A stretch of 64,000 bases of DNA from Aliidiomarina minuta. GTDB lineage: Bacteria; Pseudomonadota; Gammaproteobacteria; Enterobacterales; Alteromonadaceae. The position numbers and the translations under genes were made by a program. Shown here piece after piece: positions 1-7,830 of the stretch. The notes beneath the pieces are model-generated. The model searched no databases, was not told where the DNA came from, and worked only from the letters and a program-made list of their open reading frames with translations. Positions within the stretch are counted from its first letter, which is position 1; every line of letters begins with the position of its first letter. The stretch is from NCBI RefSeq assembly GCF_003987145.1, contig NZ_PIPL01000001.1, positions 1,426,001-1,490,000 of the forward strand. Reading direction: 5' to 3'.

Positions 1-3000
1 ACCCGTCCATCAGCACTGGTTACACCTGTCATGCCCGCTTCGGAACCATTCGGGTTGGCCGGATACTGCTCAGTGACCTTGCCATAGTTATCCACGTAAC
101 GCAGCGCTACCTGACCTGAAGCATCCAGCTTACTGGCACCATCGGCAGCGGCAAATTCAACCCGGCCTTCGCCATGCGAAACAGCGATTGGCATACGTGA
201 ACCCTGCATGCCTTCGAACAGCAAGGAAGGAGACTTCTGTATTTCAACCATGCTGAAACGCGCTTCAAAACGTTCGGAACGATTGCTGACAAAACGTGGC
301 CAGCCTTCGCTGCCTGGTATCAGGTCATGCAGGTTGGACAGCATCTGACAGCCGTTACAGACACCTAAGGATAAAGTGTCCTGTCGCGCAAAAAAGCGAC
401 TGAATTCGTCACGGGCGCGTGGGTTAAACAGAATGGATTTGGCCCAGCCTTCGCCGGCGCCAAGGACGTCCCCATAGGAGAAACCACCGCAGGCAGCAAG
501 GGCCTGAAACTGATCCAGACTGACTCGACCAGACAGAATGTCGCTCATATGCACGTCAATGGCAGCAAAACCAGCACGGTCAAAAGCCGCAGCCATTTCA
601 TAATGGGAATTAACGCCCTGCTCTCGCAAGATAGCAACCTGAGGCGCGGTGCCTTTGCTGATATAAGGTGCAGCTACATCTTTATTAATATCAAAACTAA
701 GCTCACTGTGCAGTCCAGGGTCCTGCTTGTCCTGCTTAGCTTTAAATTCTTCATCCGCGCATTCCGGATTATCGCGTAAACGCTGCATCTGGTCAGTGGT
801 TTCTGCCCACACCGCACGCAGTCGGCTACGACTTTCATGCAGTACCTGCTGAGCGCCCTGGCTAATAACAAGATCATCACCAGCCTGAGCACGCCCAAGG
901 TAAACCAGCATGTCGCTGATGCCCTGGTCAGCAAAAAGCTGCTGCAGGTTTTCAGCAGCGGCGGCAGGAACCTGCAGCACGGCACCCAGTTCTTCACTGA
1001 ACAGCGCAGCTATAACGTCCTGATCTTCCGGCAATTGCACAGTCCAGCCACAATGTCCGGCAAAGGCCATTTCGGTCAGCGTAGTAAAAAGACCGCCATC
1101 GGAGCGATCGTGGTAAGCCTGTAGCTGCTGCTGTGCGACTAATTGCTGCACAATAGTAAAGAAAGCTTTTAAATCAGAGGCTTTGTCTAAGTCAGCGCTT
1201 TCTTTACCTAATTTGCGACAGACCTGTGCCAGCGCCGAGCCACCCAGGCGATTTTGACCACGGCCAAAGTCGACCAGCCACAGCTGACTGTCGCTGTCAG
1301 GCTGCAATTGAGGCGTAATGCTCTGGCGCACGTCAGTAACCCGGGCAAACGCAGAGATTACCAGTGACATAGGTGAGGTTACGGCTTTATCTTCGCCGTT
1401 TTCCTGCCAACGGGTTTTCATCGACATCGAGTCTTTGCCCACCGGAATGGTTAATTCCAGTTCCGGGCACAGCTCTTCGCCAACAGCTTTCACTGCTTCA
1501 TAAAGCCCTGCGTCCTCACCCGGATGTCCGGCTGCTGCCATCCAGTTAGCGGATAACTTAATGCGTTTAAAGTCGCCAATCGGGTTGGCAGCGATATTCG
1601 TAATAGCTTCGGCCACAGCTAAACGTGCAGAAGCTGCATAGTTGAGTAAGGCAACCGGGGTACGTTCACCCATAGCCATAGCTTCACCGGCATAACTGTC
1701 ATAGGAAGCTGCGGTGACACCGCAGTTTGCTACCGGGATCTGCCAGGGACCCACCATTTGATCGCGGGCCACCAGACCGGTAACGCTGCGATCGCCAATG
1801 GTAATCAAAAAGGTTTTCTCGGCGACTGCTGGCAAACGCAATACCCGTTCAATAGCGTCTTCAAGCCTAATGTGATGGCTACTGAAGTCATCGCCGTTAG
1901 CCTGCAGGCTTTGCACATCACGATGCATTTTAGGCGCTTTGCCTAACAGCACATCCAGTGGCATATCGACCGGGTTATTATCAAATACTTCATCGTATAG
2001 CTTAAGGTGTCGCTCTGCGGTGGCTTCACCGACGACAGCAAAAGGCGCTCTTTCCCGTTCACAAAGAGCCACAAAATCTGCCATACGTTCCGGCGCTATG
2101 GCCATTACATAACGTTCCTGAGACTCGTTACACCAGATAGCCAGTGGCGTCATGCCGGGTTCGTCGTTAGGGATAGCACGCAACTCAAAGTTACCGCCCC
2201 GCTCACCGTCATTCACCAGTTCTGGCATAGCGTTAGAAAGACCGCCTGCACCGACATCATGAATGAACACAATAGGGTTCTGTTCGCCCAGTTGCCAGCA
2301 ACGGTCAATCACTTCCTGGCAGCGACGTTCAATTTCCGGGTTTTCCCGTTGTACGGAAGCAAAATCAAGTTCAGCTGAAGACTGACCCGATGCCATTGAA
2401 GAGGCCGCACCGCCGCCCAGGCCTATGTTCATAGCCGGGCCGCCTAAAACAACCAAAGGTGCCCCTACAGGAATTTCTTTCTTCTGCACGTGCTCTTCGC
2501 GGATGTTACCCAGACCGCCGGCGATCATAATAGGTTTATGATAACCACGAAGTTCCATACCGTTATGGCTGTTGACCATCTCTTCATAAGTACGGAAGTA
2601 ACCAAGGATATTAGGTCGGCCGAATTCATTGTTAAACGCGGCCCCACCGAGTGGCCCTTCCAGCATAATATCCAGTGCAGTAACTATGCGATCGGGTTTG
2701 CCAAAGTCTTCTTCCCAGGGCTGTTCGAAGCCCGGAATACGCAGGTCAGATACCGTAAAACCAACCAGCCCCGATTTCGGTTTGGAACCTATACCGGTGG
2801 CCCCCTCATCGCGAATTTCACCACCTGACCCCGTGGCAGCGCCTGGGTAAGGCGAAATTGCAGTAGGATGATTATGAGTTTCAACCTTCATCAGAATATG
2901 AATATTTTCAGGATGGTAGCTATATTCACGCTCGGCGGCCGTGGGGAAAAAACGACCGGCTTCGGAGCCTGTCATCACCGCGGCATTATCTTTATAAGCA

Positions 3001-3755
3001 GAAAGCACAAAATCAGGCGTGGTCTTATAGGTGTTTTTAATCATCGCAAACAGAGATTTGCTCTGTTGTTCACCATTAATGGTCCAGTCAGCATTAAATA
3101 TTTTATGCCGGCAATGCTCTGAGTTCGCCTGTGCGAACATATAGAGCTCGATATCATTAGGATTACGACCCAGCGCACGGAAATTATCTACCAGGTAATC
3201 AATTTCATCATCCGCCAGTGCCAGGCCCAGATCGATATTCGCATGCACCAGTGCTTCGCGACCCTGACTTAAAATATCGACATCGCTTAAAGGCTGCGGC
3301 TTAGCTTCCGCAAATAAAACCTGCGCCTGTGCAATACTGTCAAAGGTGCTTTCCGTCATCCGGTCATGTAAAAACAACTGTGCCTGTTGCCATTGCTGAT
3401 CGGTCAGTTCGCCTTGTAAGCGGTATAAAATACCTCGCTCCAGACGGCGGACCGTATTCAGACCACAGTTATGCGCAATGTCAGTTGCCTTCGAAGACCA
3501 TGGAGAAATGGTACCAAGGCGCGGTGTCACAAAAACCTCACGCCCTTCAACCTCATCACCCCGACGTGCCGGACCATAAGTCAGCAATTGCTTTAGTATT
3601 TCGGTCTGGGTCTGGTCAAGATCAGATTCTGTCTGATAGATATGAATAAATTCAGCACTAATAGCACTGACATTCAGACCTGCATTAGACAGGCGTTGAA
3701 TTAACTTTTGTTGGCGAAAATCGGATAAGGCTGGGGCGCCACGCAGAATTTGCAC
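1..3755 (-). CDS. purL: Phosphoribosylformylglycinamidine synthase (FGAM synthase), 3' end outside window
   Basis: PurL makes FGAM from FGAR, glutamine and ATP in purine synthesis. The frame is open from 3755 to the window edge without interruption. About 1251 residues are visible of the roughly 1295 usual for the single-chain proteobacterial enzyme, so about 44 are missing. The synthetase part carries a glycine-rich DVGAGGLSNA motif near 2230-2270. The C-terminal glutaminase domain has LGVCNGCQ with the nucleophile Cys at codon 357-359 (residue 1133). I chose GTG at 3755 because GGAG lies 9 nt upstream and the protein then begins VQILRGAPALS like the family. An in-frame ATG at 3800 would add 15 residues but lies upstream of the expected transcript start. 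It is divergent from mltF, as in many gammaproteobacteria. Confidence 0.97.
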   Translation of the reverse strand, partial: MQILRGAPALSDFRQQKLIQRLSNAGLNVSAISAEFIHIYQTESDLDQTQTEILKQLLTYGPARRGDEVEGREVFVTPRLGTISPWSSKATDIAHNCGLNTVRRLERGILYRLQGELTDQQWQQAQLFLHDRMTESTFDSIAQAQVLFAEAKPQPLSDVDILSQGREALVHANIDLGLALADDEIDYLVDNFRALGRNPNDIELYMFAQANSEHCRHKIFNADWTINGEQQSKSLFAMIKNTYKTTPDFVLSAYKDNAAVMTGSEAGRFFPTAAEREYSYHPENIHILMKVETHNHPTAISPYPGAATGSGGEIRDEGATGIGSKPKSGLVGFTVSDLRIPGFEQPWEEDFGKPDRIVTALDIMLEGPLGGAAFNNEFGRPNILGYFRTYEEMVNSHNGMELRGYHKPIMIAGGLGNIREEHVQKKEIPVGAPLVVLGGPAMNIGLGGGAASSMASGQSSAELDFASVQRENPEIERRCQEVIDRCWQLGEQNPIVFIHDVGAGGLSNAMPELVNDGERGGNFELRAIPNDEPGMTPLAIWCNESQERYVMAIAPERMADFVALCERERAPFAVVGEATAERHLKLYDEVFDNNPVDMPLDVLLGKAPKMHRDVQSLQANGDDFSSHHIRLEDAIERVLRLPAVAEKTFLITIGDRSVTGLVARDQMVGPWQIPVANCGVTAASYDSYAGEAMAMGERTPVALLNYAASARLAVAEAITNIAANPIGDFKRIKLSANWMAAAGHPGEDAGLYEAVKAVGEELCPELELTIPVGKDSMSMKTRWQENGEDKAVTSPMSLVISAFARVTDVRQSITPQLQPDSDSQLWLVDFGRGQNRLGGSALAQVCRKLGKESADLDKASDLKAFFTIVQQLVAQQQLQAYHDRSDGGLFTTLTEMAFAGHCGWTVQLPEDQDVIAALFSEELGAVLQVPAAAAENLQQLFADQGISDMLVYLGRAQAGDDLVISQGAQQVLHESRSRLRAVWAETTDQMQRLRDNPECADEEFKAKQDKQDPGLHSELSFDINKDVAAPYISKGTAPQVAILREQGVNSHYEMAAAFDRAGFAAIDVHMSDILSGRVSLDQFQALAACGGFSYGDVLGAGEGWAKSILFNPRARDEFSRFFARQDTLSLGVCNGCQMLSNLHDLIPGSEGWPRFVSNRSERFEARFSMVEIQKSPSLLFEGMQGSRMPIAVSHGEGRVEFAAADGASKLDASGQVALRYVDNYGKVTEQYPANPNGSEAGMTGVTSADGR

Positions 3756-3801
3756 TGGTCTGAACTCCGGTTTTGAGTGAGCAACGGTTTGGTGGCTCAT
3801 G

Positions 3802-3830
3802 ATTATAAAGAAAACGGTCACATTTTGCGA
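3802..3830 (-). promoter_or_regulatory. Probable purL promoter
   Basis: A perfect TATAAT lies at 3802-3807 on the minus strand, with a weak -35 (TCGCAA, 3825-3830) at 17-bp spacing. Transcription would begin near 3795, giving a leader of about 40 nt before the GTG start of purL. Confidence 0.45.
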
Positions 3831-3918
3831 CACAAATGACAATGCACCCGCGTTTCTGATCTGGTATAAATAGGGCTTACAGGATTACCTGAGATAAGTA
3901 GTAACAGCGAGGAGTTGC

Positions 3919-5376
3919 ATGCGAAGCAGCCTGAATCAAATCAAAAACAAGAAGATAACCTCGCTTAGCCGCGCGTTAATCACTTTACTGGGCATCAGTG
4001 CCCTGCTCATGTTGCAAGGTTGTAATTCTGAGTCAGCAGCCAAAAACCAGCTCTATCAGATCGAAGAACGTGGTTATCTGCGGGTCGGCACTATTATGAA
4101 TTCATCCAGCTACCATCTGGATGGCGAATTACCCACTGGCTTCGAATACGAGCTGGTCAGTTCTTTAGCCGAAGAACTGGGTGTAGAATTGCAGATTGTT
4201 GACGAAGTGCATATTGAACATCTTTTTCAGCGCCTCTACGACGGTGACGTTGATTTTCTGGCAGCGGGCCTGGATGTGACGGAGAAGCGCCGCCAGCGCA
4301 TGCGTTTTACCCCCCCCTACCATATTGTTGAACAGCGCCTTATTTTTAAACAAGGTACTATGGAACGCCCGCGTAACTGGGAGCAGGTGGAAGGCGAGCT
4401 GGTAGTAGTCGCCGGAAGCAGCCACGAAGAATACCTGCAGGAAATAACTACTCAGTTTCCTAACCTGACCTGGCGCACCACCCGGCTTTATGATGCTGAC
4501 GAGCTGTTAGAACAGGTTATCAATGAGGAAATTGACTTTACCATTGCCGATACCAATGTTCTGGATGTGAAGCGCCGTTATTATCCGGATTTGAGTGTCG
4601 CTTTTACCGTGCGTGACAGGGTGCCACTGGCCTGGGCTTTTACCGACAGCAGCGATGATTCACTTTACGCTGCAGCTATTGAGCATATTGGCAAACAGCA
4701 CGAAAACGGCGAACTTATCAAACTGGTAGACCGCTATTTTGGTCATGTTCAGCAATTTAACTATGTCGACACCCAACTCTTTATTCAGGCGGTAAGTACC
4801 ACACTACCTGAATATATTGAAATGTTTCAGCAGTATGCCGGAGACCTGGACTGGCGGTTACTGGCCGCTATCAGTTACCAGGAAAGTCACTGGGATCCTT
4901 GGGCCCGTTCTCCTACCGGAGTGCGCGGTATGATGATGCTGACCTTGCCGACCGCACGATCTATGGGGGTCCGCAGCCGTCTGGACGCCGAACAAAGTAT
5001 TCGTGGTGGCGCCCGTTACCTGGCCCGCATGCACCAGCGCCTGCCGGCTCGCATTACTGAACCAGACCGCACCTGGTTTGCGCTGGCTGCATACAATGTT
5101 GGGCTTGGACATCTGAATGACGCCCGGGAACTTACCAGTCGCCAGGGTGGCGACCCGGATTACTGGGTTGATGTGCGTGCTCGTTTACCACTATTACGAC
5201 AAAAACAATATTATAAAACCACACGCTTTGGTTACGCCCGCGGTAATGAACCTGTAACCTACGTCGGTAATATCCGACGCTATTACGATACTTTGCAATG
5301 GCTGGATGAACACGGGCGAATTCCCTACCCCGGACAAAGTGAATTAGCCCAGGCCGACGAAGAGGTGACAGAGTGA
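3919..5376 (+). CDS. mltF: Membrane-bound lytic murein transglycosylase F
   Basis: MltF cleaves peptidoglycan glycan strands to 1,6-anhydromuropeptides at the inner face of the outer membrane. The 485-residue protein has a lipoprotein signal ending in LQGC with Cys35. A solute-binding-protein-3-like domain covers roughly residues 45-270. A C-terminal SLT domain carries the catalytic Glu322 in ISYQESHWDP, followed by GVRGMMMLT. AGGAG sits just before the ATG at 3919. The stop overlaps the GTG of a small downstream ORF by 4 bases. The position between purL and tadA is the usual one. Length is slightly below the 518 residues of the E. coli protein. Confidence 0.96.
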   Translation: MRSSLNQIKNKKITSLSRALITLLGISALLMLQGCNSESAAKNQLYQIEERGYLRVGTIMNSSSYHLDGELPTGFEYELVSSLAEELGVELQIVDEVHIEHLFQRLYDGDVDFLAAGLDVTEKRRQRMRFTPPYHIVEQRLIFKQGTMERPRNWEQVEGELVVVAGSSHEEYLQEITTQFPNLTWRTTRLYDADELLEQVINEEIDFTIADTNVLDVKRRYYPDLSVAFTVRDRVPLAWAFTDSSDDSLYAAAIEHIGKQHENGELIKLVDRYFGHVQQFNYVDTQLFIQAVSTTLPEYIEMFQQYAGDLDWRLLAAISYQESHWDPWARSPTGVRGMMMLTLPTARSMGVRSRLDAEQSIRGGARYLARMHQRLPARITEPDRTWFALAAYNVGLGHLNDARELTSRQGGDPDYWVDVRARLPLLRQKQYYKTTRFGYARGNEPVTYVGNIRRYYDTLQWLDEHGRIPYPGQSELAQADEEVTE

Positions 5377-5546
5377 AAAGAACAGGTTCCTTAAACTTAA
5401 AGCGTGCACCCCGTATCATTCCAAACGAAAGACGTCGCCAGTTATGGCGGCGACACCGTTTACGCCTGATAGAGCGACGTGCAAAATGGTTTCATCAGGC
5501 CATAGCCCCGGGTGCTGAAACTAAGGATTCTGATTCTGAGGAGTAG
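5373..5546 (+). CDS. Small basic protein of unknown function, coupled to mltF
   Basis: A 57-codon frame begins with GTG inside the GTGA overlap with the mltF stop. AAGAGG lies 7 nt upstream, so translational coupling is likely. The product is strongly basic in its first 40 residues (RRRQLWRRHRLRLIERRAK) and ends in an acidic tail (TKDSDSEE). It has no signal peptide or membrane segment. The last 26 bases overlap the 3' end of tadA on the other strand. I do not recognise the family. The basic stretch would suit nucleic-acid or membrane binding, but that is inference. The frame could also be chance, although its start signals are good. Confidence 0.55.
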   Translation: MKRTGSLNLKRAPRIIPNERRRQLWRRHRLRLIERRAKWFHQAIAPGAETKDSDSEE

Positions 5547-6021
5547 CTGATTGCTTAAGCGCTTTACGCGCGGCCCGACGCTGGCGGAAAAAAGCCGACA
5601 GCCGATGGGAGCATTCATCCTGCAAAATACCGCTGGTAATAGCGACCTGGTGATTGAGCTTAGCATGCTGAACCAGGTTCAGCTGGCTACCACAGGCACC
5701 CGCTTTCGGGTCTGCTGCACCATAGACTAGCTGCGTAATACGACTATGTACCAGAAGTCCGGCACACATAGCGCAGGGCTCCAGCGTTACATATAGTGTG
5801 CAGTCTAATAAGCGATAATTGCCCAGTACAGCGGCGGCTTCACGTATCGCGAGCATTTCTGCATGGGCAGAAGGATCAGCCCGGGTAATAACCTGGTTGT
5901 AGCCTTCGCCGATGACTTTATCGCCATGCACCAGCACGGCTCCCACAGGCACTTCGCCCTGAGATTCCGCCTTAGCGGCCAGATCCAGCGCCTGACGCAT
6001 GTAGTCTTCGTGATTAGGCAT
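5521..6021 (-). CDS. tadA: tRNA-specific adenosine deaminase
   Basis: TadA converts A34 to inosine in the anticodon of tRNA-Arg(ACG). The 166-residue protein has the complete zinc deaminase site: His53-Ala-Glu55 (HAE) and the PCAMC motif with Cys83 and Cys86, numbered close to the E. coli enzyme. I place the start at 6021 (MPNHEDYM). The frame runs further upstream, but into the terminator of the small RNA at 6060-6290. The 3' end overlaps the small ORF downstream of mltF by 26 bp, tail to tail. The gene stands alone on its strand behind that terminator and needs its own promoter. Confidence 0.96.
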   Translation of the reverse strand: MPNHEDYMRQALDLAAKAESQGEVPVGAVLVHGDKVIGEGYNQVITRADPSAHAEMLAIREAAAVLGNYRLLDCTLYVTLEPCAMCAGLLVHSRITQLVYGAADPKAGACGSQLNLVQHAKLNHQVAITSGILQDECSHRLSAFFRQRRAARKALKQSATPQNQNP

Positions 6022-6059
6022 TAGAGGTTCGCTTTGATTAACCAGGACCGAATTATAAC

Positions 6060-6290
6060 CAAAAAAAAAGCCCGCGTCCTGCGGGCTGGTCCCTTTATCT
6101 GTCCCTGCGCATCCTGTGCGTACATCCTGTAGTTCCAAGTGCTCCCTGCACATTATCCTTATTATTATGGCAACCCTGCCCTTTTTCTGTCCTTGCTTTG
6201 ACATCCTTGCCAACATCCGTGCCACCAATAGCAATCCTTTTGCATGTAGCGCAATTCAGCCACATTGCTTTCTTTACATTGCAAAGGCTG
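6060..6290 (-). ncRNA. csrB: CsrB/RsmZ-type CsrA-sequestering small RNA
   Basis: The minus strand carries 12 GGA motifs within about 160 nt (6077-6237), several as CAGGATG or AAGGATG, the classic CsrA-binding repeat. Many GGAs sit in the loops of short perfect hairpins: GCAA-AAGGA-TTGC (6231-6243), TTGGC-AAGGAT-GTCAA (6198-6213), GTGC-AGGGA-GCAC (6139-6151), TACA-GGA-TGTA (6121-6131) and CGCA-CAGGA-TGCG (6108-6120). A 5' stem pairs CAGCC with GGCTG (6257-6290). The RNA ends in an intrinsic terminator, AGCCCGC-AGGAC-GCGGGCT plus nine T (6061-6087), whose loop also holds AGGA. This architecture defines RNAs that titrate the translational regulator CsrA. The 5' end is inferred from a possible -10 (AATACT, 6295-6300), so length is about 230 nt. 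Confidence 0.88.
6061..6087 (-). terminator. Intrinsic terminator of the CsrB-type RNA
   Basis: A 7-bp GC-rich stem (6069-6075 with 6081-6087) and a 5-nt loop are followed on the minus strand by nine consecutive T. It stops transcription 40 bp before the tadA start. Confidence 0.93.
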
Positions 6291-6309
6291 CGCCAGTATT
6301 TAAAAACCG

Positions 6310-6328
6310 TTAAGTATCAATTACTTAA
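6310..6328 (-). promoter_or_regulatory. Perfect inverted repeat overlapping the CsrB-type RNA promoter
   Basis: TTAAGTA-N5-TACTTAA is a perfect 7-bp inverted repeat. It sits where the -35 element would fall if AATACT at 6295-6300 is the -10. CsrB-class RNAs are usually switched on by a GacA/UvrY response regulator. The spacing here differs from the published TGTAAG-N6-CTTACA site, so the regulator is not identified. Confidence 0.45.
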
Positions 6329-6397
6329 AATAAAAAGCGGCGATAAGGGGTTGTCTGAAGGCGCCAAAAATCATGCTTTGACGTCAACCGACGTCAG

Positions 6398-7780
6398 CTA
6401 AAATGTCATCACGCCATATAAAGAATACAGAATAACAGTCAAGAAAGCCGCGAGCAGTGCATAAGGCAACTGAGTTCTGACATGATCAATATGTTCAGTG
6501 CCTGCAGCAAGTGAAGCAATAATAGTGGTATCGCTAATAGGTGAGGAATGATCGCCGAAAATGCCCCCGGAAATAGCAGCAGCAATAAAGGGCGCTGGCG
6601 GAAGACCCAGAGACAATGCCAAAGGAATAGCCAGTGGCAACATAATAGCGAAAGTCCCCCAGCTGGATCCAATGGCAAAAGCAGTTATGGCTGACAGGAT
6701 AAAAATAAGAGGTAGTAGCAGCCACAGGGGCATACTGCCATCCAGTAGTGAGGTTATGTAATCAGCGGTTCCCAGCATACGGGTCATATCACCCAGTGCC
6801 ATCGCCAGCCATAAAATGACAGCCAAGGGTAGAATGCGGCGGGCGCCATTAAGCGCCGCTAAGGCAAGCACTGACCAGGAAGTCGACAGGGTCAGACGGC
6901 TGCTCAGGGTGGCGATCGTAAGAGCTAATAACACGGCGGTCAACACGCTGGTGGTGCCGGAGCCCTGCACTATGCTGCCACCGCCAGTCAACCAAAGCAT
7001 GACCGGCACCATCACAATCATACTCAACAGGCTCAGACCTACGCCTCGTGCAGCACCGCTGTTATAACTAACCGCCTGTTGTTGTTCAGGTAATGACTGT
7101 GGCACAGCGCGCGCATCTGCTTTACGCATGGGGCCAAAACTCCAGCCACTCCAGGCCACCCAAAGCGCCAGCAATAAAGCCAGTATGGCGTAAAAGTTAA
7201 ATAACAGAGACTGCGCAAAAGTGAGTAGCGGATTGGCAATATCCTGAGCACTGATAAGGCCCAGATTAAAAGCGCCCCAGGCATTCAACGGAATCAGAAT
7301 ACAGATTGGCGCGCAGGTAGAATCGATAATATAGGCCAGTTTTTCGCGCGACACGCCAAGGCGGTCATACAAAGGCCGTGATGTGGTGCCTGAAGTCATA
7401 ATAGACACGTTTGACTCTATAAATACTACAACCCCAAGCAGCCAGGTGAACATGCGTGCTTTGCGGGGACTGTCAGCTAATTGTCGTTTTTCCAGAGCGC
7501 GTACAAAATGGGCAAAACTACCACCTCGTTCCAGTACGCCAAAAAGGGCCCCTATAGCGAGCGTAAAAGCCCATATTTGCAGGTTTGTGGTGTCCACCAG
7601 TGTGGTGGACAGCGAAATGACAGAACCAAGGGCGGCGCCCAGTATATCCGGCGAATGATACAGCCCATTGGCCAGTAACACGCCGCCCAGCAACGCCAGA
7701 ATCACCCGCCGCGTCGCGATTGCAAATGCAATAGCTAACAGCGAAGGTAACAGACTTAACCAGCTACCCTCAATTGACAT
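6398..7780 (-). CDS. NhaC-family Na+/H+ antiporter
   Basis: This 460-residue inner-membrane protein has about 11-12 hydrophobic segments throughout. It contains conserved NhaC-type stretches such as IESNVSIMTSGTTSRPLYD and AIGSSWGTFAIMLPLAIPL, and GIFGDHSSPISDTT near the C terminus. The family exchanges Na+ (or related substrates) for protons, so here it probably serves salt or pH homeostasis; the substrate cannot be read from sequence. I chose ATG 7780 (MSIEGSWLSLLP) because GGA lies 7 nt upstream. The ATG at 7792 has no ribosome site. An inverted repeat, TGACGTC-AACC-GACGTCA (6379-6396), directly follows the stop but has no T run. Confidence 0.9.
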   Translation of the reverse strand: MSIEGSWLSLLPSLLAIAFAIATRRVILALLGGVLLANGLYHSPDILGAALGSVISLSTTLVDTTNLQIWAFTLAIGALFGVLERGGSFAHFVRALEKRQLADSPRKARMFTWLLGVVVFIESNVSIMTSGTTSRPLYDRLGVSREKLAYIIDSTCAPICILIPLNAWGAFNLGLISAQDIANPLLTFAQSLLFNFYAILALLLALWVAWSGWSFGPMRKADARAVPQSLPEQQQAVSYNSGAARGVGLSLLSMIVMVPVMLWLTGGGSIVQGSGTTSVLTAVLLALTIATLSSRLTLSTSWSVLALAALNGARRILPLAVILWLAMALGDMTRMLGTADYITSLLDGSMPLWLLLPLIFILSAITAFAIGSSWGTFAIMLPLAIPLALSLGLPPAPFIAAAISGGIFGDHSSPISDTTIIASLAAGTEHIDHVRTQLPYALLAAFLTVILYSLYGVMTF

Positions 7781-7830
7781 TATGTTTTCCATGCAGAAAA
7801 AAGACTGCTTGAACCTGTGAATTCATTGTC

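Noticed and set aside
3779..3794. PurR-like site at the purL transcription start
   Set aside because: GCAA and GTTT halves are present, but only 7 of 11 defined positions of the operator match and the central CG is displaced.
3756..3800. N-terminal extension of purL to ATG 3800
   Set aside because: That ATG lies upstream of the likely transcript start and has no ribosome site; GTG 3755 has both a ribosome site and a family-like N terminus.
6379..6396. TGACGTC-AACC-GACGTCA as terminator of the antiporter gene
   Set aside because: The stem is short and followed by A-rich sequence rather than a T run, so termination cannot be supported.
6116..6401. Two short plus-strand open frames between tadA and the antiporter
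   Set aside because: They lie antisense to the structured CsrB-type RNA and its promoter, with cysteine/phenylalanine-rich nonsense composition and no ribosome sites.
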